In this document: piece by piece, positions 49,338 to 61,443 of the stretch
How positions within the stretch are numbered: position 1 is the first letter of the stretch
Layout of the letters: the number at the start of each line of letters is the position of its first letter
Origin: Mansonella perstans
Taxonomy: Eukaryota > Nematoda > Chromadorea > Rhabditida > Onchocercidae
Length of the DNA: 64,000 nucleotides
Direction: 5' to 3'
NCBI GenBank assembly: GCA_037074765.1
Contig: JBAMDO010000083.1
Span: 1-64,000, forward strand
Program-made: the position numbers and the translations under genes
The notes under the pieces: model-generated
Told to the model about the DNA's origin: nothing
The model's database searches: none
What the model saw: the letters and a program-made list of their open reading frames with translations, nothing else

Positions 49338-52300
49338 TTATTGGTCTTTCTTCGTTTCAACATTACTCTGAACTGTTCCAGTCTGCAGTTCATTATTATT
49401 AAGCTGTTTAGCATCCGTCAACTGCTTTTTTGATTCTTTTTCACCAACTGAATCTTCCAACGAAACACCATATTCATTAACACGTGTTGGATCAACTCGA
49501 TAAATCCACCTTTGGTAAATATATATCTAAACAGATTTAAAAAAATATATATATAAATGTCAGGTAATTTTTCACTGCAGATTAATTTTACAAAAACCAA
49601 TAATGAGAAGATAAAACAAAAGGTTAAACGATTGAGAAGTTATCTTGACGATGGAAGGCTATTATTTAGTAAGAATTTCTGGTACATTGTAGTATATACT
49701 TATTAGTATACACTTTATATACTAGTACATACTTATTTCTAGCCCAAGTGAATTCAAATTAATTTGCTCCCAAAGATTTATCTCTTATTAAGAAGTTGAC
49801 AACCAACCAAAAACACAATATCATCTCGAAAACATCCTAAGCGATACATTGTTGGCATTCTGATGACAAATGCGAAAAGATCATCGATAAACGTATTGAT
49901 GAATTTGTATGTTAACATACGCCAAGGCAAATGGGCCACAGATTTTAGCTTATAATTTATAAAAAGCTGAAATATTCAAAATGTACTTCATAAATAAAAC
50001 ATATATTTAGAAATACATACCAAATATCATTTCGCAAAAAAGGTAAAATTTTTAATTCCAGTAAAACCAACCTGTGGTGTCATCATAATAAATCCAAATG
50101 TAAGTAAAAAGCTATAAAGCATGCCCAGTATCCAACTATACCAACCACGCTGTTCGACATACATAAGGGAATATACTGCATAGCCACCAAGAAGCGGAAA
50201 TAGCACACAAGACAGATACTTGAAGGCTAACTAAAATTATTTCACAAGTAACATTGAAAGGTCCAACAAATTTATCACCAAACTTTCGGCAATTTTAATA
50301 AATATCAACGAAAATTTCAATTTTTTGTCTACAAAGTTCTTCGATTCTTCACTTCAACAAGATCATTTAAGAACAAAATCACACATCTGTTATCGAAAAA
50401 TCTCAGATTATGTAACAGACCGCAACCACACAAACTAACCTGATCATACTGTTTTGTGTCTGATTCAACATATGATCCCTTATCAGTAAATATGATCTTT
50501 GGCAAGAAACCAAATAGTTTTTGGGTCCGATCAACCTCAAATAGTTGTTTTGAAATAATTAGTAAATTCTTGTTAGTTAGTTTAGGATAATATCGAGCAT
50601 GGAAAGGCTAGCTGTGAGCATATATTTATGTATATCACCTGTCGGTCTAAATTTTGCAATAATACAAGATGACGATTCCCAATATATGTTTTGGAAATTA
50701 TAAACATAAAAAACTTACATTTATATTGACACATTTTGGTATTTTCCATAACTCAATCACTAGACCAACTCCAACAGACATTTTGATAATCCATGAAGTA
50801 TCGTTATCACAGATATATAAGAAAACGATAACAGATTGGAAGACGCTGAATAAAACTGAACGAACAGATAAGCCCTGAAAAACAAATCCAAGTACACAAA
50901 TAACATTTTAAAGAAATTTGAAAACACCGCAATAAAAAACTTCACATACCTCTAAGCTCTTCCGTGATCTCCAAAACTGAATGTCATTTTTGAAAGCCAA
51001 AAATTCGAAAACAGTGTGTAATAATGAAACAGTAATTGTTAGTCCTGGAAACACCGAAATTTTCTGCAAATAATTTCAACCAAAAATTGCTTGTGAATAA
51101 AATAACGGGCACACTTCTAAAATGAAATGACTAACCAAGCAATAATGGACTTGTTTCGAGAAGTGCCTGTTTGATTGAGTCCTGGTCATCATCCCCATCC
51201 TCAAACAGTTCACTACCGAACATTTGTGACCATTTTCCACGCATCTGTAAGCAATTTGTAAAAAATATTGAAAATTAAATTCGGGAAAAAAATTTTTTTT
51301 TAGCAGATGGGATGTAGGTTGAATGGTTGACGTTCAAAACTGACTACAATTTTGAACGCTAATTGCTCACCATACTTTTTAGCGCTTTATGCAAGCCAAA
51401 CAAAATTTTTATTTGAGTGGCTGAATAGAAGCGCGAAAGTTTATTCTACAAACTTTGTTCATAATGTTTCACATATTTTTCTGTACTAAGCAAAACCAAC
51501 CTGCTGCGATGCGTATAGCTGCCATTTAAACAATGATATTGGAGCATACCGGATTGAGAGCTTTAGTTCTTGAACTGAGCTATTTATTAAGATGTAATCC
51601 GCTGCCAAGTTCCAATAATCATTAAAAAAGAATATGGGCTTATAAGTGTTATCAATTGGATCAAACTTTACAGCTTCATCGAGGGGAGAAGGCAACGAAC
51701 CTGCAAGAAAGATCATAGCTAAGTTAATAAAGAATTAATCAGAAAAAAACAATGCAAAAATTCGATTATTACACTGTTACTTATAAAGAATTTCATGTAA
51801 ATTTTTGAAAAACTGGAGCATTTCAAAAAAGCACCTCTTTGCCATGCCGTTTGATCGTCGACGAGATTAATCGTTAAATTTGGGTGCCAGTAATTCAGTA
51901 CTTCAAAACTCATCACTTCAGCCTTCTTTTGTTCTTCTTCGGTCTGTTCTGTTTTTCCAGTGAGGAGATTTTGTGTTTTTTTGTAATACTTTTTCTTGTA
52001 TTTGTTAAGTTGTCGTACATTATACAACATCTGAAAACTACAAACAATAAAACTACTATTGGCTACAAATTTCCAACAAAGACGTATAATGCCTTAACAT
52101 ATTTCATAATTAAATGAATTTAGTCTTGAAATCACAAACTAGGTTCGGAAAGTTCGCTGTCACTCGACTGAATATAAATGCTGTTGCCATTGTCATGAAC
52201 AAAAAAATAACCTCTCTTTTAACATGATGACGACTTCTACGATCAGGTGATTGATCTTTTTTTACAATGAATACATGTATGTATAATGAGCCATTATTAG

Positions 52301-53055
52301 CAAGCGATTTGGGAGTGGAAAATGTAGCTGATTTAGTACGTGAACCATCATTATCTGGACCAGATGTCCAATCACTGTATGTTATATCGGTTTCTTTCCA
52401 AAATAATGCACTTTCGTCATCAAATTTGTCGAAATTATCCTGCTGGAAATCTTCCAACTTCACTTTGTAAAATATAAAATTAAGTATTAATGGATACCAT
52501 ACAATTATTGTAATAATAACTATGTCTAATAAACATATTTTTGAAAAAAAATAGAACCAAACATCAAGTTACATTTAAAACAAACCGAATCCGAGAGATA
52601 TATATAAAGATCAAATTTCTGTCCAGGTTGGAAAAGATTTCGTGATGGTAAAGAGGAACTTCCGCTCGGTGCTCCCGTATTATTATAACCAACACCACCT
52701 GATCGTCCACTCATAAAATCTATAATAAGACTATGCTCATTATTTGAAATATTACAATAACTGTTGGATAAACAAGAAAAAATTGATACTTTTGAAAAAT
52801 GACGTCACGAAGTAAACAATCATAATGCGATATAGCATCCCTTTGATAAATTTCCATGTGTCGAATCCCTGAAATATGAATTGAAAAATAAGAATTCACA
52901 TTTCTTCCTCTCCTCTTATCTTTATTGTAAGATAAAAAATTAGTAGAAAGTGAGATTATATCATATTAAAAAAGTACTGGTTGTTCTGGATTAGCTTGAG
53001 CTTGTTCAACAATTCCACCAATTCCAGTGCCAATAATTTCATTGCCCCCTGACAT
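49338..53055 (-). CDS. CLPTM1: CLPTM1 family multipass membrane protein
   Basis: Homologue of cleft lip and palate transmembrane protein 1, an endoplasmic-reticulum multipass protein; in mammals CLPTM1 controls forward traffic of GABA-A receptors, and its relative CLPTM1L acts on glucosaminyl-PI. Exons (minus): 53055-52978, 52868-52790, 52719-52586, 52457-52212, 52030-51835, 51700-51501, 51244-51136, 51044-50950, 50874-50719, 50535-50440, 50230-50072, 49966-49808, 49526-49338; all phases agree, 631 residues. Recognisable blocks: N-terminal helix WKFIKGMLYRIMIVYFVTSF, SRNLF, SALFWKETDITYSDWTSG, NKYKKK..KTQNLLTG, YWHPNLTINLVDDQTAW, FFNDYWNL, SLFKWQLYASQ, DDDQDSIKQALLETSP, VFEFLAFKNDIQFWRSRKSL, GLSVRSV, the LFPLLGGYAVYSL..Y..RGWYSW region, HLPWRMLTYK..NTFIDDLFAFVI, and YQRWIYRVDPTRVNEYG. 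Length and order match the family with no gaps. The ATG lies 10 bases after ATATTTTAG, a probable trans-splice site. The polar C-terminal tail is shorter than in mammals. Confidence 0.95.
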
Positions 53056-53276
53056 AATGCACAACCTAAAATATTATAAAAGAATGGAAACAATTTTTCA
53101 ACTAAAAAAAAAAAAAAAAAGGAAGAATATTTTCCAAGCAAACAGTAATAATCTTTCCGCCCATTCTTGACCTTTTTTAACATTTCTCATCTATCATGTA
53201 TTTAGGATTACCAATACACCGTAATCCAAACTATTCCTAATCATTTATGGTTATAACAAAAAAAAAAAAAAAAAAA

Positions 53277-53625
53277 TGGAATCAATAGAGTTTAAAGATC
53301 AAATGATTGAATTTTTCAATCTTAAAATTAGAAAAGCGCGAAAGGAGTTATATAAGATGAGAGAGTATCACGAGAGATTGAAAAAAAATGTAAAGAATAA
53401 CATGCAATTGCTGTAGCAGAGAAACAAAGCTTTTCAACGCTAAATAGTGAATGGAAAGAAGAGAGTGAGAGAAATTGCTGTGCAAATTCCATTACAACTT
53501 CCGTCATCTTTCAATTGCTATCAATAAACGGCAACATTTTTATCGTTTGTATTATTTGTCCAAAGAACATTGCTAAAAAGCGATGGACACAATGCAAAAT
53601 CTGAATCCCATCGATGATATTTACA
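53277..53625 (+). pseudogene. coding-like relic, unidentified
   Basis: After an A-run, an ATG at 53277 opens 46 charged codons (MESIEFKDQMIEFFNLKIRK and onward) to a TAG. A second frame is then open for ~60 codons (AEKQSFSTLNSEWKEESERN...). The two could be one coiled-coil-like protein interrupted by a frameshift. No family assigned. Confidence 0.25.
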
Positions 53626-53699
53626 CTGGAACTGAATTGGGATTAGTTATTTCTCGTAAAGAAAAAGAAAAAAAAAATTTCGAAATTTAACCACTTTTC

Positions 53700-54724
53700 A
53701 TTAATCAAATTTCCGTATGGCACGTACATATTACTGAAATGTTCCCCTAAATAGTCATACTGAAATTGGAAGAATCGAAATTTCCGCTACTATTAATTTT
53801 GTCAAAGTTTATTTCGACTTTAAATAAGTTGTGTTGTTGTTGTTAAATAGGACTGAAATTTTAAAAATTTGATTTTGAACAGCAATTAATGAAATCTATA
53901 AAGATGAAATCGATCGCTATAATGCAATGAAAAGATATTTCATCGTGACTAAAATACTTCAAGTTATTGTCATCTTTACAATCATAGTTGCTTTAAATTA
54001 TTGTATTCTTTGACCTTTAAATGCTGAATCATCACTAATTTAATACCACCTTCAATTTTATCGATTGTGTGACCGTCGCAACCTGCTAGAAAGAGAATAT
54101 TACTGATGACAGACTGTCAAATAATGGTGACATGCTAGCAGTGTAGTTAACGAAAAGAAATTTGACAAAAATTTTTTTTTTTCTTTAAAATTTAAAAAAA
54201 AAAAGTTTTTTTTTAAAAGACTTTTTTTTAAATTCACTAACAAATGTTTGGTGTAATTATAGTGAAAGTGAAAATGAAAATGAAAATAATTAAGTAAATT
54301 TAATCATTGTAATAATTTCCTCTAAATGCCTTTGAGTATGGTCGATGATTGATGTAAGAGCATGCTGCAACAATTATATTTATCGATTAATTTAATTTAT
54401 CTCAAGAATTATGAACACTTAATTGTAAAAAAAAATTGTCAATTCTTTTTCATAATTAATAGAAAAAATTTCATAATAAATAATTAAATGAGCTAAGTAA
54501 AATGATATTTTATTTAATTTATTAAATTCCGTTATGGATAACAATTAAGGAATATTGCTAATATCATCGAAATCCTTTAATCTTATGCATCCTCCTTATA
54601 TCGTCGCTAACTAAGTCAAGCCTATTAAGAAAACCTTATTTTAATTCATTTTGTTAAACTTTACGAAGTTTTTCGTAACTTTGCAAATGATCACTTGCCC
54701 TACGTTATTATCAAACGATGATAT
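53700..54724. other. AT-rich intergenic
   Basis: No coding signal. A and T runs form an A/T palindromic patch at about 54172-54235 (TTTAAAATTTAAAAAA followed by its approximate complement). Confidence 0.5.
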
Positions 54725-54967
54725 TTGAAAGCTAAATTCATTACACATCAGCGGTATTTTGAAAATGGATTTCATTTCGGATGCCTGGAGAGATTTGATG
54801 TCACAATATATAGAATGATGATCAATTTACAAATAATTCCGACACAGCAGTTGACCTTCCTGTTGAACCCAAATAAAACGTTTGCTTTTGGATCATCACG
54901 TTTTCAACTACAATTTATTGACTTACATGACAAGCGTTTGCTGCAGAATGTACCCTGGAGGATATGA
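54725..54967 (+). CDS. unidentified ORF, possibly one exon or a relic
   Basis: Eighty codons open to TGA at 54965-54967, starting at a TTG with no ATG at the front. Composition is protein-like (for example HFGCLERFDVTIYRMMIN and FGSSRFQLQFIDLHDKRLL), unlike the surrounding AT-rich sequence. No splice partners or family. Confidence 0.25.
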   Translation: MKAKFITHQRYFENGFHFGCLERFDVTIYRMMINLQIIPTQQLTFLLNPNKTFAFGSSRFQLQFIDLHDKRLLQNVPWRI

Positions 54968-57423
54968 TTATTTGCATTGTTGGACATGAATAACTTCATT
55001 TATGCAAAAGTTATAAAGGTGTGTTGGGAAATTAAGTGAAGCTATCTTTTTCTTAATTGTAATTTCAACTTAGTGTTCAAGAAAGAACACTTGACATTTT
55101 GATCTTTTTTAAGCATCCTTCATCAGTATAATATAGGGCCTAACTAACTAACACAAATTTTTACCAAAGTACATTCCAAAATTTTACGAATTCTTTGCAG
55201 TATTGTAATCACTTAAGGCCTAAACATAAGATCCATTTCTACAATATTGCAGTAAACCGATGTGATAACTGCACTCTGGATAATATTCCTTTTTTTTGGA
55301 AATGTTATCATTATCAGTTGAAATAATGATTTAATTTTTGCCACCTCAGCGGAATTCGCCATCTGCTATGCGTCTCCAGTTTCAGTTTATGCAAGGGATT
55401 TGGAACTCATATTTCTATCTGTATTAGTATTTATTAGCTAAAAAATAGTCCAGAAATTTCTGGAAGTAATTTCTTATTCTAAGAGATGAAAGTAAATAAC
55501 AAAAAAAGTTTATGCGATCATGGGAATTCCTCAAGAAAACGATGCTGTTCATTTTTCTGACTGTTTTATTTCTTTTACAGCATGTTTGTTTGTGATAAAA
55601 ATATCAAACCTATTGCTGTGTAAATCTTAAAAACGCTAAAAAGCCTAAACGCCATTTTCTGCTCAAACAGTGAGTGATAAAGTTGGAATATCTGGAAACT
55701 GAAATTTTTTCATTTACTGCGAACTCTTTTTCATCAGTGCTTTATTTTTTGATCCTGACTATTGCAAATTTCTAATTCTCAACAACACCACAATTATAGT
55801 ATGTCAAATATAACAAATCAATTATTTCAAAATACGGTTGGATATATTTCCCCAACAAGCAATACTGCAATACACCAGCATGCTGAGATCAAGTTGACTG
55901 ACATCACTTCGTGTTTTCATGTTATAAGTGTTATTATTATAAGTCAGTTCCTGTCATTATGACTCCTTTGATGCTTTTATTATTAATATTGAGAAGCAAA
56001 GTTAGCTTTCACAATAAGGAAGCTAGAAAGCTCAGATGTTCAAAAGTAATCATTCGACCGATTCCATCTAATCATTGCACATTATGTTCATGGAATTAAA
56101 AGTGATAGATGTTACTTTCAATGATCGTCAAATGATGAACCATTTGAAAAAAAACTCTTATTGCTTCTATAACGACATTTTATACTTCCATATTGCGCAA
56201 TCACTTTAATATAATTTAGAGTATGCAGTCAATAAGCTCCATTAATTACATAAAAGACATAAATTGTCCTGGAGAATATCCTACAGGAAAAAAAATTTAT
56301 TGTCCTGGAGAATATTCTAGAGAAAAAAAAATGCATCTGATATTCTTTGAAACAATGCAATGATGTTATTTCTACTGGTACATTGTTTTCATCCTTTTCA
56401 GGATATTTCTGATTCCTTGAAAATTCAAAGGTCGAATTTCGAACAGCTGCGGATTAATTAGAGAACTTCTATAATTTCTATAATTTCGAATAAATTTTTG
56501 GAAGTTTTTATTTTATGAGATGACAACGTTTTTTGTTAATTGCAAAGATAAATAATTTTACACAGATTTATAGATTGGCGGAGGATTTATTCTGCGTCTA
56601 AATTACAGGACGACCATCAGAAAATAATGAACAAAGTCGAATGAATAAATAAGCAAACACTGTAAACTAAATTAGTTAAATGAATGACTGCCCATAGATA
56701 ACATATTCTGGACTTATATATCGACTTGAGCATCCGACTGAAAGATTTTAACGTTCCGAATTCAGGAAGCTTTTTACAACAATCGATTTATAACATATTA
56801 ACCACAGAATAAAAGCTTGGCTGTCAAATATGGAAGATCTTAACAACAGTTAGATAAAACGATTCATCATTTCAAATATCGAAATATTCAATTTATTCTT
56901 TTGTGTAATGAATCATTTGTCTAACAAGTATTCAAAATAAAACAATCTTTACGCTATATGTTTTTAGAAAAGTACTTTGTTTATTCCGACAAGTGAAACC
57001 TTCCTGACAAGTGGTAAATTATCAATTTCCAACCATTAAACAGCAGTAGCTATGAAATCAAATGAAGTCGGAAATTTCACTAATAGCGGTCCCACAATCT
57101 TCTTATAAACAACTATGGTTAGTTAACTGCAGCGGGAAATGTAAGCAAAAATGATACTTGAAGGTTCTGTTGAAATTCCGAGAATTAATTACGCAAAGAC
57201 ATTCTTGCATTATTCTCAACAGTAATTGATTTTGAACATCAACAGATTTTTGCCCGATTTTTATGCTTCACAGAGGTTTTAAAAACGGAACGCTTCATGG
57301 AAGCGCCAATTTGAATCTGTGGGACAACAGAAATTAATTTTACGTTCTATCAAAAACTCGTATCAATACAAGAAGACACGTGTAGAAAGAGGCTTCAGCT
57401 TATCATTTGAAATTAAGAGCTTA
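54968..57423. other. intergenic
   Basis: Nothing coding is supported. A ~35-bp imperfect tandem duplication (ATTGTCCTGGAGAATAT plus A-run, twice) lies at about 56265-56330. Confidence 0.45.
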
Positions 57424-58619
57424 TTAAAAGTGGAGATTGCAGAACGGCTTGTTAATGTGTAGAAGTGCTATGAATTTCTCGAAAATTTCTATACAGCGCC
57501 AAGTATTCCTGCCAATGGCCACAACAAACAATGAAGACTTCTGTAGGGTCAAAAATAGATCTAATACATCTTTAAAAGTTATAAATAAATTTACGAAGCC
57601 GTCGTCTATCAAATTTTCAAAAAATCATCGTCACCTTCTCACTAATACTAAGGACAAAAATTTTATTAGACTTTACTGTATGCTTAATTTGTCAGCATTG
57701 ATGTCTAAACTAATGGTACTTTGTTCTATCATCTCTCTCCCTCGACAAATCAGTCAAGTTTCCATGGTGAAATGCAAATTTCTTGTAGTATTTTATTGTC
57801 AATATGCTGTACATAGTGATAAAACATTGATAAGAACTTACTGCAATTTTTTTATAGCAGCCATACAGATAGCTGTATCACTACAATGGAAATTGATGGT
57901 AGAGCGGACATAAGGAACATCATCATTTGCAATCTGTCGAAGTGCTTCGCAAAGTTGGTATTGAAATCTTTATCGCATTCCTTGGAAATTCAATTCATCT
58001 ACTTGTATATTCATAGTTACTAAGGAACTACTAACAAAGTGGTTTCTGCCCAGCGAATATGCTATGTTATCTATTCGCGGTGTCACATCATTATTCATGG
58101 AAAGATCCTTGCATCGGTCGATGGAATCAAGTAGATCTGACCATTTAAAATTGGCTATATCTCTGAAATAACACATTTTTCTGTTCGGACAGTACTTCCT
58201 TCGCCATAATTGCAACCGAAATGTAATGATATGCGCATCTATGCTCGTTGTCGTTACAAAATCCGGGAATTGACTTAGAATGAAGCAATGGAACATGCAT
58301 AGAATTGAATACAGCATGTTGCAGGATGCTTCTGAAGCATGTTACAGTTACAAATATCAATTTAGAAAGTTATTTGAATGGAAGAAGTTTAATAGGGTGG
58401 GTTCTTATCTTTGATTCATTTGGTACTTTTTGAGGTAGCCAGCTTTGATACAGTCACATCGGCATTTGTCGAGTGCCTACAACAAATGCCAAATATACTC
58501 GAGTAGAAAGAAACCATCTGAAGACTGACCGGAAGAGAAATAATTATCAACAGTAATCCGTGTGCGCAAGAGTCCATTTCCGAGAAAAAGAGGAGCGGAT
58601 AAAACAAATACAAATTCAA
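57424..58619 (-). pseudogene. frame-broken locus resembling a secreted or membrane protein
   Basis: On the minus strand several protein-like frames follow one another but do not join in phase. First a leader-like MDSCAHGLLLIIISLPVSLQ (from ~58574). Then IPGFCNDNEHRCAYHYISVA (to ~58180), then DIANFKWSDLLDSIDRCKDL with NIAYSLGRNHFVSS (to ~58000). Then CEALRQIANDDVPYVRSTIN with HCSDTAICMAAIKKL, ending at a GTAAGT near 57855. GT..AG intervals between them are only 33-35 bases and phases disagree, so either introns are misjudged or the gene is decayed. Cysteines are frequent. Family not recognised. Confidence 0.35.
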
Positions 58620-58679
58620 ACATTTCTGCTTCAGTGGTTTCTTTTCACGAATAAAAAAAGTGTCGATTTACAACATCAA

Positions 58680-59130
58680 TTTATGTGGTAGAAGGACACA
58701 CGTCATGATGAAATCATTGACGCGAACACTGCGGGTGGTCCAATATATATCATGCTCGCTATTGCTCGTCCAGTAGATACCTCACAACAGTCTAAGCTTC
58801 GTGGGTGGTCTTGTGCGGCAACATTTCCAGTCGCTCGAATAAAACGAGTGTTCAAATATGCTGCGACACATGGTCAGAACTATCAAGGATCCTGCTCAGT
58901 CCTTCTTAGTTAGAGACTGATGAACCGTACTGGTGGCCGTTGCTTGCTACGCGATTGCTCAAATTATCCGGACTAAGGGCTAGAAGGACCAGATCTTTGA
59001 TAGCTTACTTGCTCTTACAGTTATTTTTGATCTTAACTATCATAGAAAACTGCAGATCACAACGACTGTTGAGGATTTCCCAGATCTAAACCAGTCAGAG
59101 CAGATGATTAGGTAGTAGAAGAGCGCCGGC
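58680..59130 (+). pseudogene. GC-richer relic with a short histone-fold-like peptide (tentative)
   Basis: This intronless stretch is clearly less AT-rich than its surroundings. One plus-strand frame (from ~58740 to TAG ~58913) contains FPVARIKRVFKYAATHGQN, similar over about 9 residues to the FPxARIKxIM start of NF-YC/DRAP1-type histone folds. Downstream frames are broken by stops. It may be a processed pseudogene or another inserted sequence; the identity is weak. Confidence 0.2.
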
Positions 59131-59469
59131 GCTTAAAATTTACATTTAAATCTAACTACATGTGATCAGGTTAATCTCAAGGCTTAATCTTTATATTGTA
59201 ATTGCCAGTCCTTCTATCTAACGAAACATTGAACAAAATTCGCACAAATAAGGTAGACTAAGTTTAAGGAGTTTGGAAAAAGTTGATAATATGAGTGATA
59301 TGTGCTCGATACCTGCATTAACGTAATTCCAAAAATGATTTCAAGTGCTAGTTTTTTGCAAGGGAATAACGATAAAGCTGACCATTCGACATCTTTCACA
59401 TCCTAAAGTCGTATCTTTTTATTTCTCTTAAATGTTTGTTTGTGGGAATGTTTTCAACAAAATTATCTA

Positions 59470-60060
59470 TCTATATATATCGTCATGGCTTGGCTTTGCA
59501 AACGAAGATTTGAGGGATTTTACCCACGTTTAGCTTGTGATTCAGAATACCAATGCTGAATAGGCGAGCACGCTTGCATATGGTACAGAGAAGGTCCGCT
59601 TACGATATCTCGATGTTAATTCTACGGGTAGTCCCAAGGGAGATGGCAGCATTTATAAATTATCTCAATATCTCCCGATTGGATGCTGAGTTCATCATTC
59701 ATGATAATTAATATGACTAAGGCAAGATACTGTTTTAGAGAGTCTGTATATCGCTTTTTAAGAGCACCTCTGATGCGAGATTCGGTGGCAAATTCGCCAT
59801 ACAGGACAATGTTAGGTAGGCGGTGATTCTCCATCCTGGAGATGTACCCTGCTCAGTTGAACTGAGTCCTGAATGTCATGGCTTCAATACTGGTGATAGC
59901 TGCCTATTAAAGGACTTTCTCATTTGTTAAATGATCAATGCAGTGAATGCTGAGGATTGAGTGGAGACTGCGCTGACGGAAGGTGGAAGGTTCGAGGAAA
60001 CGCAGTGTTGGCGGTAAATGACTTGTGATTGAGGTCTGTAGAGTCAAAAATCTATTACAC
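59470..60060 (-). mobile_element. 3' end of a non-LTR (LINE) retrotransposon, degenerate
   Basis: On the minus strand the region reads like the tail of a LINE reverse-transcriptase ORF. A broken frame includes LRFLEPSTFRQRSLHSIL, ITSIEAMTFRTQF, AGYISRMENHRLPNIVLYGE and RIRGALKKRYTDSLKQYL; the motif RW-AGHV-RM-x-D-RLPK-x-LYGEL...RG-PKKRYKDSLK is common at the end of such elements. In-frame stops and a changed tail show it is inactive. A FVCKAKP-stop near 59505 may be the original C-terminus. Confidence 0.7.
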
Positions 60061-61348
60061 TTTTATGTTTCAAATACCGGTGTAGATTCAATATTCATTC
60101 AAAAGCTTACTTCACTGATTATCAAATTATGCATTAATTGAAGCGGTGAAGTTTTACATTCGGCAGTTGGAAATTTACGTCTTTGGTTGAAAAAAAACAC
60201 TGGATGCCTGATTATCCATTTTGTGGTATTTTTGCAAGTTTTCCAAGTGCAATATCTCGTTTATCGTAAACACGCTAAATAGCCATTTGTAGTGACTGTC
60301 ACAAAATCTTGTTTAGGTAGCAGGAGATCTTCTATTCAAATATACACCTTTAACAATCTTCTGTTCAAAATCTTTCGTCACTGCTCAGCATTTAGTACTC
60401 CATTAGCCTGCCAATGTAAAATGCGAAATGTTGAGCATTAGATGTTTTCGGTAGAGATTCAGACCTTTTACCTCCTTGATGCGTATAAAGATCTTGCTTC
60501 CATGATTCCTTGGTTACGGTGCTGATATTCTGGTAATATTGACTTTAGATTTTAGAATGGTTTTATAATTTTTAGGTTTACTTTTTCTTACAAAAAAATA
60601 TATGTTTTATTCATAATCAAAACAAAATAAAAGTGAAGCTCAGAATGTCGAATAGCATCACTTATTATGGAGGTGAGTGTGATTAAGTCCAATTAAACAT
60701 TTCAAATCTCAAAGGAGCAATAGTCATTCGCGAAATAAAGATTTGAGAAATTCGAAATTGAAAATCCCTTTAATAAAATACAAGTAGGAAGAAGCAGCAT
60801 GGGATGATCATCCATATTCAATCTTTCAATCATCCGAACTAATTAAAGAAACAGGATTTCAGCTGACTTTTCAGCTGAAAAGAATTTCAGCCGGGTGTAA
60901 AATTTCACCGTTTCAATTACTGCATAATTTGATGATCAATGAAGTAAGCTTTTGAATGAATATTGGATCTACACCGATATGTGAAACTTAAAGAAGAAAA
61001 GTGTAATAGATTTTTGAGTATTAAAGGATACCATGGAAAATACCAAAAGATACATTTTCTTGTGGATACCATTCTTCTTCATTCAAGGATCTCTTGTTTG
61101 ATCCTATCCGATTCGAAATTTTCAATCGAAATTAAACTTTTAGCCCGAGAAGGAAGAATAAAATATGGAGAAAATGGATCTGTAATTATTCTCAAAATTA
61201 AAAAATTTATATTCAATTATTCATTAAATTGCATAATATAAAGTGTTCTAAAATTTCCCACTGAGCGGTGGCGAATGGTGACAAATGGTTAACGATTTTT
61301 AAAAGCATTTTTGTCGACAATTCCAAACCGTTTTTTTTTTTTTTTTTG
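60061..61348. other. intergenic
   Basis: No gene supported. The frame 60963-61241 (starting at TTG) is hydrophilic and open for 92 codons but has no splice partners or family signal. Confidence 0.4.
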
Positions 61349-61443
61349 TAGTTTCATTTCAGAAACTTGTCCAATGATTCTTTCTAATATATATAGAAAT
61401 GTGCGATTTATCATTGCTTGGACAAGTTTCTGAAATGAAACTA
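61349..61443. repeat. 26-bp perfect inverted repeat with 43-base loop
   Basis: Arms 61349-61374 (TAGTTTCATTTCAGAAACTT...) and 61418-61443 are exact reverse complements. The left arm directly follows a T-run. The structure would fold into a hairpin if transcribed; no known small RNA is recognised. Confidence 0.88.

Noticed and set aside
57437..57913. 158-codon plus-strand open frame, one of the longest in the window
   Set aside because: No domain, leader or splice context. It lies opposite the more protein-like minus-strand segments, so it is probably antisense.
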